Shown here one piece after another: positions 1 to 10,155 of a stretch of 30,036 bases of DNA. Source of the DNA: Priapulus caudatus (lineage: Eukaryota; Priapulida; Priapulimorpha; Priapulimorphida; Priapulidae); contig NW_014578113.1 of assembly GCF_000485595.1 (NCBI RefSeq), forward strand, positions 97,523 through 127,558, read 5' to 3'. The notes below the pieces were generated by a model. That model worked only from the letters and a program-made list of their open reading frames with translations. It had not been told where the DNA came from and searched no databases. The translations under genes were made by a program, and so were the position numbers. Each line of letters opens with the position of its first letter. Position 1 is the stretch's first letter.

Positions 1-225
1 CGCGTGCGCGTGCGTGTGTGCGTGCGTGCTTGTGTGCGTGAGTGCGTGCGTGCGTGCGTGTGTGTGTGTGTGTGTGTGCGCGCGTGCGCGTGCGTGTGTG
101 CGTGCGTGCTTGTGTGCGTGAGTGCGTGCGTGCGTGCGTGTGTGTGTGTGTGTGTGTACGCGTGCGGGTCTGTCTGTCTGCCTGTCTGTCTGCCTGTCTG
201 TCTGTGTCTGTGTGTCTGTATGTGA
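1..225. repeat. GT/GC-rich microsatellite with 78-bp duplication
   Basis: The window opens in alternating purine-pyrimidine DNA built from GTGC and GT units. A block of about 78 bp (1-80) is repeated almost exactly at 80-157, including a shared GCTTGTG interruption, so the array grew by segmental duplication as well as slippage. It ends in CTGTCTGC units. Long open frames here are an artefact of the repeat and are not genes. Confidence 0.9.
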
Positions 226-814
226 GACTATATATACTCACATCCCTGTGTCGTGGCTACGAGCAGCAGCAGCAGCAGCATCGCTACGAGACAGCTTAGC
301 AGCACTCTCCTCAGCATCGCACACGCCCACCAATCTTCGATCTTCGATCACCGATCACTATAGTCGACTGCACGTTCCCTATAGTAACGACACCGAGGAC
401 TTATTAGTGACAGGGGTTAGAATTAGTGACACGGGGGGCGCGGCGGTCGTCCTGTGGGAACTATCGTCATCGTTCGGCTCGCCGCGTCCAAGAAACGCGT
501 TTTTCATGCGGTTGTCTCGCTCGGTCTTACATCTGAAGTCGCAGGTGTGTTAAGTTAGTGAGCGCGTGTAAGAGTTTATTCGGGCACTCGCGCCCGAGTA
601 GGCAGATTATGGTCGGCATGTTCCTAGACTTTTCATAAATACTCCGTCATTTCATAATGTTCTTCTTGTTTATCCTGAAGTTCTTGACTATTTCCCCCAT
701 GTTCTCTTCTATTTTTCAAACTTCATTGCTATTTCCGAATGTTCATCCTCTATTACCTAAAGTTTTCTTCTTTTTCCTACATACGTTGTTCTCCAATATA
801 TCCAAAAGTTCAAC
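226..814. other. No gene seen; short AGC run
   Basis: No exon with recognisable protein content is visible. An AGC trinucleotide run lies at about 262-280. The open frame over it has no family resemblance and I do not treat it as coding. If the agrin-like gene downstream is complete, its preceding coding exons lie upstream of this window or are not detectable here. Confidence 0.5.
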
Positions 815-1200
815 GCGTTTTCCCTACGTTCACCGCTATCCCCCAACACACTCTGCTAATCCTCCACATTCACAGCTATCCCCAAACACTCTGCTATTCT
901 CTTACGTTTACCGCTATCCCCAAACATTCTCTGCTATTCCCCTTACGTTCACCGCTATCCCCAATCACTCTCTGTTGTTCCCCTTACGTTCACCGCTATC
1001 CCCAATCACTCTCTGTTGTTCCCCTTACGTTCACCGCTATCCCCAATCACTCTCTGTTGTTCCTCTTACGTTCACCGCTATCCCCAATTACTCTCTGTTG
1101 TTCCCCTACGTTCACCGCTATCCCCAAACACTCTGCTATTCCCCCACGTTCACCGCTATATATCCCCAAACATTCTCTGCTATTCCCTACGTTCACCGAT
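815..1200. repeat. 41-bp pyrimidine-rich minisatellite
   Basis: About nine tandem copies of a unit of roughly 41 bp, each containing CGTTCACCGCTATCCCCAA followed by a CTCTCTG-type segment. The central copies (about 940-1080) are nearly identical and the outer copies have diverged. The last partial copy (CGTTCACCG) ends at about 1200, 20 bp before the splice acceptor of the first agrin-like exon, so the array forms much of the polypyrimidine side of that intron. Confidence 0.92.
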
Positions 1201-1219
1201 GTTTCATCGTGCTCTGCAG

Positions 1220-1327
1220 GCGAGTGTGGTAACAACCCGTGTGCGAGCCTTCCCTGTCAGAACGGCGGCACCTGTGTCAAACTGGAGGACGAGAAATTCA
1301 AGTGCATGTGCCAACAGAGTCATACAG
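1220..1327 (+). CDS. AGRN: Agrin-like exon: EGF module
   Basis: Phase 1-1 exon. Acceptor CTCTGCAG precedes it and donor GTATGG follows. It encodes NPCASLPCQNGGTC and a CMC pair, five cysteines of an EGF module. The sixth comes from the next exon (GETC). The 1-1 phase is typical of shuffled EGF exons. Confidence 0.88.
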
Positions 1328-4300
1328 GTATGGCTGATAGCGTCACCATGCAGGTGTGCCGACGTCTGTCACCACTCAACTCAGAGTGGGTAACGGTGGG
1401 GGGATGCATTGATTCCCAGTTCCCAGTTAATTAGAATCGCTAAAGGTATATCCGGCATTTGCCGGTTCCCGGGTCCAATCCCGCGATCTGAAAATAACTT
1501 TTCCCCCCCCCTTAACGATCTCTTCACGTTTAACGTCTCTTCTAATTTCATGTGTGTTCAGCGAGTGTTTGTTTGCGTCAGTATCAATGGCTGTTATCAA
1601 TGGTCTGTGCTTCAAATGTGTGTGTGATACATGTTCCCCAACCCTAACCCTGACCCCAACCCAAACTCTAACCCTTACCCTGCACTATAACCACAACCCC
1701 AACCATAACCTAACTCTAACCCTACCGGTGACCCCAACCCTAACCCCAACCCCAAGCCCAACCCTAGCCCCAATCCCAACCATAACAACTTTAAGTTAAC
1801 CCTAACCCCAACCCCAACCCAAGCTCAAACCCTAACCACAACCTCGCCTGACCTGTCTTACCTGGCTAGGTGAGACGTGTGAGGAGGATGTGGATCCGTG
1901 TAGCTCCAGCCCGTGCTACATGGGAGCAACGTGCAACAGCATGGATGAAGGTAGCTTCAGCTGCAAGTGCCCACAAGGCAGAACAGGGGAATTCTGTGAA
2001 GACTGTGAGTAACTATATTCATCTATAATTTATCCACTGGCCATTAGTCTATCTATCGGCCACTTTTAAAAGGTTTCATTCATTTTTAGGATATTGGTGT
2101 CAATTTCAAATCACTGTCAGTAGCAGATGTGAGCGGAGATATTGTATTTTATGGTTTTTGCTTGTTTAGTGAGCATAAAAAGAAATTGTACGTTTTTGCT
2201 ACTATAATTTGATATAGTATTGGTATAAGAGATAATCACTAATTTTGCTGTTATCTAGTTTATAATTATATCACTCTCAATATACAAAAGTTTGAGCTAA
2301 GACCTAATTTTAAGAAGCTAAATGAGACTGTTATCGTGATGTGTTTAGTGTGCATAATATCCAACGTAACAATTAGATAGTCATAATATCGGAGAAATGT
2401 TTAATGAACCATATCGCCTTCTGTGCATTCGGTCTATTTCAGTGATACCGGAAAAACATCAGACCTCAATCCCAGAATTTAACGGCAGAGCCTACATAGA
2501 ACAACCAAAACTAGAGGTGACCAGTGACACATCTCTTACCGTCGAGATCTGGTTCATGGCATACTCACCGAATGGCATGTTGCTATACAACGGGCAGCTT
2601 CCCATGGGCAAGGGAGATTTCATTTCCATCAACCTTGTGGAGGGCTATGTCAACTACAGATACAATCTTGGAAGCGGCACTGCCAACATTACGTACGTTC
2701 CACACAACAATTATATCCTAGTACATTACTTAACTCATTGTATTTATTATATCTATATTATATATATATATATATATCCAGCTATTTCTAATATTTTACT
2801 TTATTTCTCACTGACCTCACATGTTTTGCTTATATACATACGGGTATTTTGTAGGAGTCGGAGCCCTTTGACCTTGAATCAGTGGCACCAGGTCGTTGTG
2901 ACACGGTACAACCGGCTGGGAACACTGCGTGTCAACGACGAGGAACTCGTAGATGGAGAATCTGATGTAAGAAGTGGCTAAACTCTATGGTTCTCACATG
3001 AACAACACTTACTTGTAATCGCTCTTAGACAGCATATGTCCTATGGCCAAGATAGAAGTGGCAAATTAATTTATAACCATTTTCTAACCTAATTACCCTA
3101 ACCCTAACCATTAATCCATTTCATCTTAGTAGCGAGTTGCCACGTACAGAGAGATATACACGCATTAAAACGTACACAATCGCGCATGTTTACAATGCGT
3201 ATCCGTGCAAATCCACCGTCTCGCATCGATGCGACGTACGTTTCCGCATCGCCAAAAAGCGACGCGAAACAATACTTATTCATCCGCGTTTTCTCTCCGC
3301 CGCTCCGCAGCCTCCGTCGAACGAGCTGAACCTGAATCAGCCGCTGTACATCGGGGGTTTCAGCGACCGGAGCCAGCTGTCCTACATGTCGGGCGTCGTT
3401 ACGGGTCTCAAGGGTGCCATCCAGCGAGTCACAGTCAACGGCATTATCATGGGTACGTTAATTCGCACCGGGCAGGTCGAGCATTGCCGGAGGTTGCGTT
3501 TCGTAATCCCACTTCTGACGCCATTTGTAGCGGTTATTGTTGTGAATATATGCTCGTACAAGTTGAAGATATTGATAGACGATACAAATGTTGTCTTATG
3601 GTTCAGTCTTTATTCTTGGCAACCCCCATAATGCCCTGCGTCACATGTATACCACATAAACGTTGATGATACCACAGGGGGGCTCAGAGTCTAGCGTAGA
3701 TCGATCAGGAATGCGCTGCACCCTGCTTGGTGATACAGGGCGCGTAGTTTGCGACTTTTATCCGGTGTTAGTGATAAAGGTATGGCGTATGAATGGTTAT
3801 GAACGGTTTGCTGCAGCCAGGGCGAGAAGATTGGGAACGTGCAATCGATTAACACGCTTCGTCGGTTTCAGGCGACCTGCTAGAGAGCGCCACCAATCAT
3901 TATGCCGTGACTCGGTATTTCGGTCCACCGTGTGGGGGAGCTGACGAGAATCCGTGCAGGAACGGCGGGACGTGCATCCCAAATCTCAACGATTTCATGT
4001 GCAAGTGTTCGCCTGACTACATGGGGAAGACGTGCGACAAGAGTAAGCAGCACTATAGCCAAGGGTTTTACACCTGAGAGGGAATTATATTGATATGCTG
4101 AGTTATTGAATTATAATCAATGATTTATTTCAGTGACTAACATCGGTGTGTACATTAATTATGGGCGCGTTTGTTTGGGACGAATCCGTCTGATCGAGAT
4201 CATGTGATCCTGATCCGACCAAACAAACGCAAACTCACTTTCACCGGTTCACGTTTCGCTGTGACCTATCACGGGATGGTTCATAACAAAGAACAAGCTG

Positions 4301-6250
4301 TGATTGGCTGAGACGCGGGCCGCCATATTGGATCCCGTTCGAATCCACCTCGCTAGCAGGGTCGCGGGTTCGGTGGATCGAGATCATGTGATCCGACCAA
4401 ACAAACAGTCAGATCAACGAATCCATCGGATCGAGATCCGTGGATCCGACCAACAATCGCGCTCTTTAGCATTCTTTCTTTCATTTATTTATTAATTGAT
4501 AGAATTGAGCGCATAAACTTGCAACTCCTTGCTGTCAGTGCACTGTACAGTACAAGTGTTAGCATAATCAAATGGCAAGTGGCAACTCTAGGGCCAGTTA
4601 ATTATAAATATAATGTAACTGGACACTGTAATGCACTGGTCATGATGCGCAACTTACGTTTCTACAGCTGCAGCCAATGGAGAAATGGACAAACCGGTTA
4701 TGTTTGATGGAAATCTCTTCCTCTACTACCCCAATCTAGTGACGAGAGAGTAAGCGAGTGTTAAGTGTGCTCATTCTTGTATTAATATAAATTTGTGACG
4801 TGATAGCAGTCAATGTCGATAGTCATTTAAATATGAAAACCTTGAAATTCTGATGGACAAGTAGATTGAAATCGTCATCATCACACGTTGGGTGCAGCCT
4901 AACAACTGCAGCGAGACTATAAAATTGAACTGGTCAATGTGGACAATACATGTACAGTTGCGTCGCGTGTGTTTACCGGTTTTGTACGTACACGTGTCTG
5001 CAAGGTTTCCTCTATTTTCATAACCGATCATGTTTCAGCGTGAAAGGACAAATACAAAATGACTACAAGCTGAAATTACGAACAACAGCCGACTCTGGCT
5101 TGATCCTATGGCAAAACATGGGCAACACCGTGAGAGGCGACTACTTTGCCATTCTCCTGGTCGATGGCTACCTTCAGCTGAACTACAACTTGGGCAAGCA
5201 GAATCCCGCTGACCTGTTCATCATACGCTCAACCGTCAGGATCAATGATGGCGAGTGGCACATGATCAGAGTAGCAAGGTGAGTTTTCGGTCACGCACTT
5301 ACTCAACTGTCGAGTACATTTCAAGCTAACTAGCACTTTGCCGGGGATTATTTTTTCGCTTTGCCTTAAAAAAAAGAAGCTATTAGGGTCACTTATGAGA
5401 AAATCAAATCTCATTAGCCGTGGATATAGACCATAAAAATATGCTCTCAGACGGGTCTCAAACACGTATGTGCGTGTGCACTGGGTGGGCATGTCACACT
5501 GTAAGCCAGAACGTTCACTCACGGATGTACTTTGCTCGTATTGCTATAGAAACAAACGCTATGGAGCACTAACTGTTGATTCACACGAGGCAGTGACTGC
5601 TACCTCGCCCACGGGGGCTACGCAGCTTGATACAAATGGAATACTGTGGATAGGTAAGGTCGATTTTCAGCTCTTTAATTGTATGTCATTATTCGTGAAG
5701 TAATTGAGGAGTTTACTGCCTTCTTCTTTCATTTCCTTTCGGCGTGTCTCCATGACCACTCATATGTGTTATGGATGTTGATATATGCACCAAGAGGTGG
5801 CGCCACGAGTATGCGTGGGGACTCGGGGTGCTGGAGAGTATGGTGGAATAAACGAGTTGCATTACACAACGTATCGATTGTGTCTTGAAGAGACTTCTTT
5901 ATAAATGAATAACGTCTAGGCAAACAATATGTACTTGATGAATGCGTGAATGTGATTACGATTAGTGTGAAATTCTTGGTTTTTGAATCGTGCACACTTC
6001 ATTTCTTATTCCAATGCAGTGCTTTAATCCCTGTGCTTATCACTTAATTAGTTGAAGGTATGATGGTTATCTGACATGATTCATTTTCTTCCTTTCAGGC
6101 GGTGCCCCAAACATTCCGACAGAGTTACCTGAACCGTACAAACAAGGTTTTACTGGGTGCATAGAAGAGGTATTTGTAGGGGAACAGCAGCTCCACCTGG
6201 TGCACGATGGCCAGAATGATGTGCAGACATTCTGCCAAGACGAAAGATGA
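1220..6250 (+). CDS. AGRN: Agrin-like protein, C-terminal part (10 exons)
   Basis: Join 1220-1327, 1870-2004, 2443-2692, 2855-2966, 3311-3452, 3872-4042, 4668-4749, 5039-5278, 5550-5653, 6099-6250. Every junction is GT...AG and every codon phase closes, giving about 498 codons to the TGA at 6248-6250. Domain order is EGF, EGF, laminin-G, EGF, laminin-G, end. A single EGF between the last two LG modules, and the final-LG motif GATQLDTNGILWIGG followed by GFTGCIEEVFVGEQQLHL, fit agrin better than perlecan, which has two EGFs there. Agrin is a secreted heparan-sulphate proteoglycan of basement membranes; in vertebrates its LG modules bind dystroglycan and, through the last LG, LRP4 to cluster acetylcholine receptors. 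The gene is partial: LG1 and all N-terminal modules are upstream. Pikachurin (EGFLAM) is the main alternative. Confidence 0.82.
1627..1850. repeat. Degenerate telomere-like CCCTAA/CCCCAA tract
   Basis: Intron sequence made of AACCCTAACCC-type hexamers mixed with CCCCAACC and CCATAACC variants over about 220 bp. It reads as a decayed interstitial tract of the animal telomere repeat TTAGGG on the opposite strand. It ends just upstream of the acceptor at 1869. Confidence 0.8.
1870..2004 (+). CDS. AGRN: Agrin-like exon: second EGF module
   Basis: Phase 1-1 exon of 135 nt with donor GTGAGT. It first completes the preceding module (GETC), then encodes a six-cysteine EGF module: DPC, SPC, ATC, FSC, KC, EFC. 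There are few charged linker residues before the LG domain starts in the next exon. Confidence 0.88.
2443..2692 (+). CDS. AGRN: Agrin-like exon: laminin-G domain, first part
   Basis: Acceptor TATTTCAG; donor GTACGT. It encodes the start of an LG beta-sandwich: IPEFNGRAYIE, then TVEIWFMAYSPNGMLLYNGQ, then GDFISINLVEGYVNYRYNLGSG. These are the classic LG strands. The GDF/S-type loop is near the usual calcium site of LG modules, though calcium binding here is inferred. Confidence 0.9.
2855..2966 (+). CDS. AGRN: Agrin-like exon: laminin-G domain, middle
   Basis: Begins by completing a Thr codon (AC|G) and ends in phase 0 before GTAAGA. It encodes PLTLNQWHQVVVTRYNRLGT and LRVNDEELVDGESD, the W-H-x-V strand and the hairpin normally found in LG domains. 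The preceding intron is only 162 bp and contains a TA run. Confidence 0.88.
3086..3116. repeat. Short telomere-like tract
   Basis: TTACCCTAACCCTAACC within an intron of the agrin-like gene. It is a second, short interstitial copy of the motif seen at 1627-1850. Confidence 0.55.
3311..3452 (+). CDS. AGRN: Agrin-like exon: laminin-G domain, end
   Basis: Acceptor CTCCGCAG in phase 0; donor GTACGT in phase 1. It encodes NELNLNQPLYIGGFSD and GLKGAIQRVTVNGIIMG, the characteristic LG C-terminal 'PLYIGG' and 'GxIxxVxxNG' strands. Confidence 0.88.
3872..4042 (+). CDS. AGRN: Agrin-like exon: EGF between the two LG domains
   Basis: Phase 1-1, 171 nt, acceptor GGTTTCAG, donor GTAAGC. After an LG tail (GDLLESATNHYAV) it encodes one EGF module with cysteines PPC, NPC, GTC, FMC, KC, KTC. 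This lone EGF between LG modules is the feature that points to agrin. Confidence 0.88.
4163..4464. mobile_element. MITE with GGGCGCG-type ends in agrin-like intron
   Basis: Inside the intron 4043-4667. The left end GGGCGCGTTTGTTTGG is the imperfect inverse of the right end CCAACAATCGCGCTC. Two internal copies of GATCGAGATCATGTGATC lie in direct orientation, and ATCCGACCAAACAAAC occurs twice. The GGG/GAG-type terminus resembles PIF/Harbinger MITEs, but I see no clean target duplication, so the superfamily is a guess. Confidence 0.6.
4668..4749 (+). CDS. AGRN: Agrin-like exon: start of last LG domain
   Basis: Acceptor TTCTACAG; donor GTAAGC in phase 2. It encodes KPVMFDGNLFLYYPNLVTRE. This exon stops exactly where vertebrate agrin places its alternative z exons, after the residues aligned with NAVTES. 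Confidence 0.85.
5039..5278 (+). CDS. AGRN: Agrin-like exon: body of last LG domain
   Basis: Acceptor TGTTTCAG, donor GTGAGT. It encodes KLKLRTTADSGLILWQNMG, GDYFAILLVDGYLQLNYNLG and INDGEWHMIRVAR, the strands of an LG module. It has strong similarity to the last LG of agrin (LxLRTxAxxGLxLW; DYxALxxVDGxLQLxYNLG). Confidence 0.92.
5550..5653 (+). CDS. AGRN: Agrin-like exon: GATQLDT segment of last LG
   Basis: Acceptor TGCTATAG, donor GTAAGG. It encodes RYGALTVDSHEAVT and GATQLDTNGILWIG. The GATQLDTxGxLWxGG signature is the one I associate with the agrin terminal LG domain. Confidence 0.9.
6099..6250 (+). CDS. AGRN: Agrin-like terminal exon
   Basis: Acceptor CCTTTCAG. It encodes the last LG strands (YKQGFTGCIEEVFVGEQQLH) and a final disulphide-forming Cys in TFCQDER, followed by TGA at 6248-6250. 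The length and ending match agrin, which also stops a few residues after the last LG cysteine. Confidence 0.92.
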
Positions 6251-7270
6251 TCGGTGTATCGATTTCCCATTCCCTTTACAAAGCTATTTCTGACCAGTCT
6301 GTGGCAGGCTATTGCGCTGAGTGGTCAGAGTGATATTTAACATAATTTCCAATCAGTCGTAGTTGTCTCTCATTTGGTTCCTTACCTTTACTTACATGCG
6401 CATAATTGTAATCTTTCCTATTTATTTGAGATACCGTGAATTGAATGAATTCTTATTTCAGAAGCATTTTTATACAAGGTGTTTTTTATTTAACTGGCAG
6501 TGATTCCATGAAAACATCAATTTTGTTTATTTTGTATTTGGACGTGGGTGGAATGCTGCTGGGAAACTGCTTCACAATTTTACCTTTTAGCTAATGTCAT
6601 GTGCATTTATAAAAGTCAGACTGTGCTAAAATAACTGCTGAATGGCATCAGTGAATCTGAAAGCTCTATATACTAAAAATGCCAACATCAACTTGCAGGT
6701 AAAGTATTTAATACTGGTTTTTTATCACTTCTAACTGAAGTGTAAGCAGATGGATTAGCCCATGAAACCTGTATCATAAAGTAGTATTTCACATTCATTA
6801 AGTTTGCTACATGGAAATATCAATAACTGACGGTATTGATATGTGAAGAAGTATAAGTTATGTTCAGTAATGGAGTCCTTACTCGCATACACGTTACATA
6901 TGAGGAATGCATATTCGTTTCTTTGAGTATTTTTTTATTATTTAAAAGAGCACGTTTATCTACCACTTTCCGTTTTGTCATATCAGCGTCATTTTTAAAC
7001 AAGTTTCTATAGGTAAACTACATTGTTGATGTTGCCAAATTTGCAGCTAGGTTTGTATTACATGTGTATTATGTATTAAGTATTTATTTTAGAAGTCGGT
7101 GCATTCAATTGTTTTGAAATTCATAGAATGCAATTTCGCGAGCAATACCTTACGTCTTATAGTATCAGGTTTGTGTATTATACAGTTTTCATTAAAATGT
7201 GCTCGTACTGCAATGCAAGACCACCACCAATTTCTTCTATGTGAGAATAAAGGTCGTTGATCATTGTCTA
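6251..7270 (+). other. Probable 3' UTR of agrin-like gene
   Basis: AT-rich sequence without coding content between the stop codon and the first good poly(A) signal. The extent is inferred from AATAAA at 7246; an earlier or later end is possible. Confidence 0.55.
7246..7251 (+). terminator. Poly(A) signal AATAAA
   Basis: Canonical hexamer about 1 kb after the agrin-like stop codon, followed by TGTCTAC/GT-containing sequence. Another candidate hexamer lies near 8224. Confidence 0.5.
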
Positions 7271-9290
7271 CTTATTACGAACCTATATAAAGATATCCTC
7301 ATCGCTGTGTAAAACAATAACAATAACTATGCTGTCAGTGTTAACGGTTCAAGGATAATAATAGTAATGACTGGCATATTTTAGTAGTGTCCAGCAATCG
7401 TACAAGCAGATACAGACTTGCCAGGTGTCTATTTAACTTTCTGGGCAATTTTCGTACATCACTCATGACTGCGTGCAGATGCATATAGACGAGGCAGGTT
7501 TTACTTGTGACTCGGTCACATCAATGTAGGAAATTTTTGATAATGCATACGTAAAAGTAACTACGTAATAGCCAGTAAGTCGTTTGTGCACGAGTCAAGC
7601 ACATGGGACTTGTGTGATGGAGACAGTTAGGGTGACAGAGGTAGCTGCGAGATGCAGAACGTTTGTGTTCTGCACAATTGTAAGCTCAGTATACGAGTAC
7701 GTCGCTGTATGGTGCTTTTGCGATTGATAGTGTAATGACATGTAAATTCATCTTGCCATGGAGCCCACGTGGTCGAGTAACAGACATACGCAGTACAAAC
7801 TTGAGAAGTGCTAATGCAATACTTGCGTGGTCTGTTCGTGTCAATAGTGAAGCCTTTATTATTTTTTACAAAGGTGCTGATGTCTGTGTTGTGTATTGTA
7901 TCATTAAATGCCATTAATTGTCTAGTAATTGAATGTGTTATGAGCTGCAGGTGTCTAACCTCAGCAACATACCTGTAAACGTGTAAAAAATTGTGGTTGG
8001 TGATAAATTGACATCACCGCGCAGTAATCAGGCTGCGATTAAATTCCAATCTTGTTCATATTCTACTAGTTGGTTCTAGTAGTACGGGTTGAAAATTATG
8101 GCCACCATATTCATTGTTATGCAGATCCTATTATACAATAGATGACTAGCCTGATGATAATGGAAAGATCAATAATTTTATCAAGCTGTTTTGTGTTCTG
8201 TACATAATAAATTCCTGTAACCTGAATAAAAGATGTGGAGTTTCTGTCGTTCGCACCAATCTAAAACAAATTATATCAAGTGCAGCTAATAACCCTGGGG
8301 GGTGCACTCGCCTTGGAACTGCACGAGCCTCCGGGACCTTGAAAACCTGACCCTGTCGCAAACCGCTTTGCGTCCCCAAAATACACCCGGTCCCAATATA
8401 CTGCACTAACAAGTGCCGCAGAGCGACAGGGCTCATCTAGTGTCTGGTGTTCTGCTGATAAATTCATTTGTGCATAGCCAGATGTCCTATACATACGTTC
8501 ATTTCTAACCCCAAAAAAACAACACTTCAAACTAGTGTAATAAAATTCCGATTGTGTTGCATCGGTTAGCCAAAGCATTGCAGCAATGGCAGCTGTCAGT
8601 GTGACGACGGATTGCAAAAAGCAGGAGCGAATAATTACCATATTATTACTATACATAACGTGCGTTCTATGGTGTCAGGTAATAAGGTACATTAAACCCC
8701 TTGCGAGACACAGTTAAAAAATAGCTCAATGGTTGATACAACCAGAGCAGCTCGTGCAAGATTACAATTTACAGCAATATGATAGCAAATATCTGTAAAC
8801 TAATTTCAGTACAAGGTAGGCCAGTGATTAGTGGACTGAATAAGCTCAAGAACGTACACACTTGCATCTATATTGGTGCCAAAATTTGATGAGAAAATTC
8901 AGTCTGGGAAATCCGCAGCCTCACTCCTGGGTAATTATTTGAGTGCTAGTTCACTGTGACTGTATTCCAACTATTCATAATGTACACTACAGAATCTCAT
9001 ATATAATATAAGTCATCTCATTATCTCCTAAGAAAGCGTTGTTCAAGTAAGAGTTATGCGTGGAATTTCACTGTAAAATGGGAGCTTTCCACAGCCACAG
9101 GTACTCGCCAACGCAGTTGAGAAACGAATCGATGTTTAACCCTCCTCTTAAGGGTTAAAAGGTTATGCGACACTTACGCTTCGCATGTCAGCAGAAAGTA
9201 AATGTCATGGTCCTTTCAATAAAGCCATAAAAATGCTAGGTCACCGCTGAAAGAAAAAAGTTTTCCAATCGCTCCGTCAGACCATGTCCT
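7271..9290. other. Intergenic, no gene recognised
   Basis: No exon with family resemblance on either strand. A minus-strand open frame at about 8276-8656 has a hydrophobic stretch (AAIAAMLWL) but no recognisable domain, and I leave it uncalled. A small hairpin (TTAACCCT...AGGGTTAA) occurs near 9136-9160. Confidence 0.5.
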
Positions 9291-9299
9291 CAGAAAATG

Positions 9300-9650
9300 T
9301 CTAAAATCTGCCCTGTGCCCCATTGACCTTTGACCTGACCTCCAATTTTAGTACAGTGATGGCTTTTCCTACCATGACGCTATACACCGACTATCACGAG
9401 CCGTTTAGATTTGTGCCGCAATTCTGCATTTCCTCCCTATACCTTAAGTTAAGGAGGGAATGTTCCTTCTTTTACACCTCTTGACCTTTGACCCCCAGCT
9501 TCGACATCCCAACTTGTTTTCGGATTACCCCCCACGTCCCGACTTTCCAATTCGCACGTTGAGCCGTTTAGATTTGTCCCCAACTGTTGACGGACGGACG
9601 CACGCACGCACGGCCGGACGGACACACGCACGCTCATGAGATTCTACAAG
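9300..9650. repeat. Tandem dimer of ~160-bp repeat with GGAC/GCAC tail
   Basis: Two head-to-tail units. TTGACCTTTGACC occurs at 9323 and 9481, and GAGCCGTTTAGATTTGT at 9398 and 9561, in the same order, so the period is about 160 bp. The second unit runs into a (GGAC)n/(GCAC)n tail at about 9590-9632. The structure suggests a dispersed SINE-like or other non-autonomous repeat, but I see no clear pol III boxes or target duplication. Confidence 0.7.
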
Positions 9651-9960
9651 CTCCATCGGACTATGTCAGATGAGCTAAAAAGTATACAGTAACACTGTTG
9701 CAATATTGCACATATCGGTTATGTCCTGTCCTGTCAATATAGGCAGATATTGGTGCAATATCGTTTTGCCAATATTGGTCCAATATCAGCTCGATGGGTG
9801 TGTATCTAGACCCTGTGCCAATACCACTCGGAAAACATACCCTGTCCAGCAGCACGTCCCCAGTACCTTTAACAATGGGAGTGCCCCCCCCCCGAGCTAA
9901 TAACCTACATTATCACTACCACTAACGACACAGAGGAGTAAACAAATAGTGTGTTGGATA
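9651..9960. other. Intergenic with CAATATTG-type palindromes
   Basis: Between the tandem dimer and the RPL22 poly(A) signal. Several related words (GCAATATTGC, GGTGCAATATC, CCAATATTGGTCCAATATC) form short inverted repeats around 9705-9795, probably a small repeat remnant. A run of nine C lies near 9886. No gene. Confidence 0.45.
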
Positions 9961-9963
9961 TAC

Positions 9964-9969
9964 TTTATT
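9964..9969 (-). terminator. Poly(A) signal of RPL22
   Basis: AATAAA on the minus strand, about 40 nt after the RPL22 stop codon. A short 3' UTR is usual for ribosomal protein genes. Confidence 0.75.
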
Positions 9970-10007
9970 TGTAAAGGTACACCCGACAGCGAATTGCACG
10001 ATGTAGT

Positions 10008-10155
10008 CTACTCGTCTCCATCCTCATCCTCATCTTCCTCGTTGTTAATTTGGAAGTAGCGCAGTTCATAACCATCCTTCTTGTTGGCGACAACTCTCAA
10101 CCAATCACGCAGGTTGTTCTTCTTTAGGTATTTCTTCGTCAAGTACTTCAGATAG
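10008..10155 (-). CDS. RPL22: RPL22 exon 4 (C-terminal)
   Basis: Minus-strand acceptor TTAACAG. The first base completes an Arg codon (CG|C). It encodes [20 protein letters not shown], then [16 protein letters not shown] and the acidic tail. TAG is at 10010-10008. This is the most conserved part of the protein. Confidence 0.95.

Noticed and set aside
4-553. Overlapping open frames rich in Val/Cys/Arg
   Set aside because: They are translations of the GTGC microsatellite and have no domain content.
657-1434. Long open frames over the 41-bp minisatellite
   Set aside because: They arise because the repeat unit lacks stops in some frames; the peptide is just the repeated unit, and the real exon (1220-1327) uses its own splice sites and phase.
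1445-1492. tRNA-like T-arm (CGGGTCCAATCCCG)
   Set aside because: The loop is one base short and no matching acceptor stem or D-arm could be laid out.
8276-8656. 126-codon minus-strand frame with a hydrophobic segment
   Set aside because: No recognisable domain, no supporting splice structure or neighbours; probably chance.
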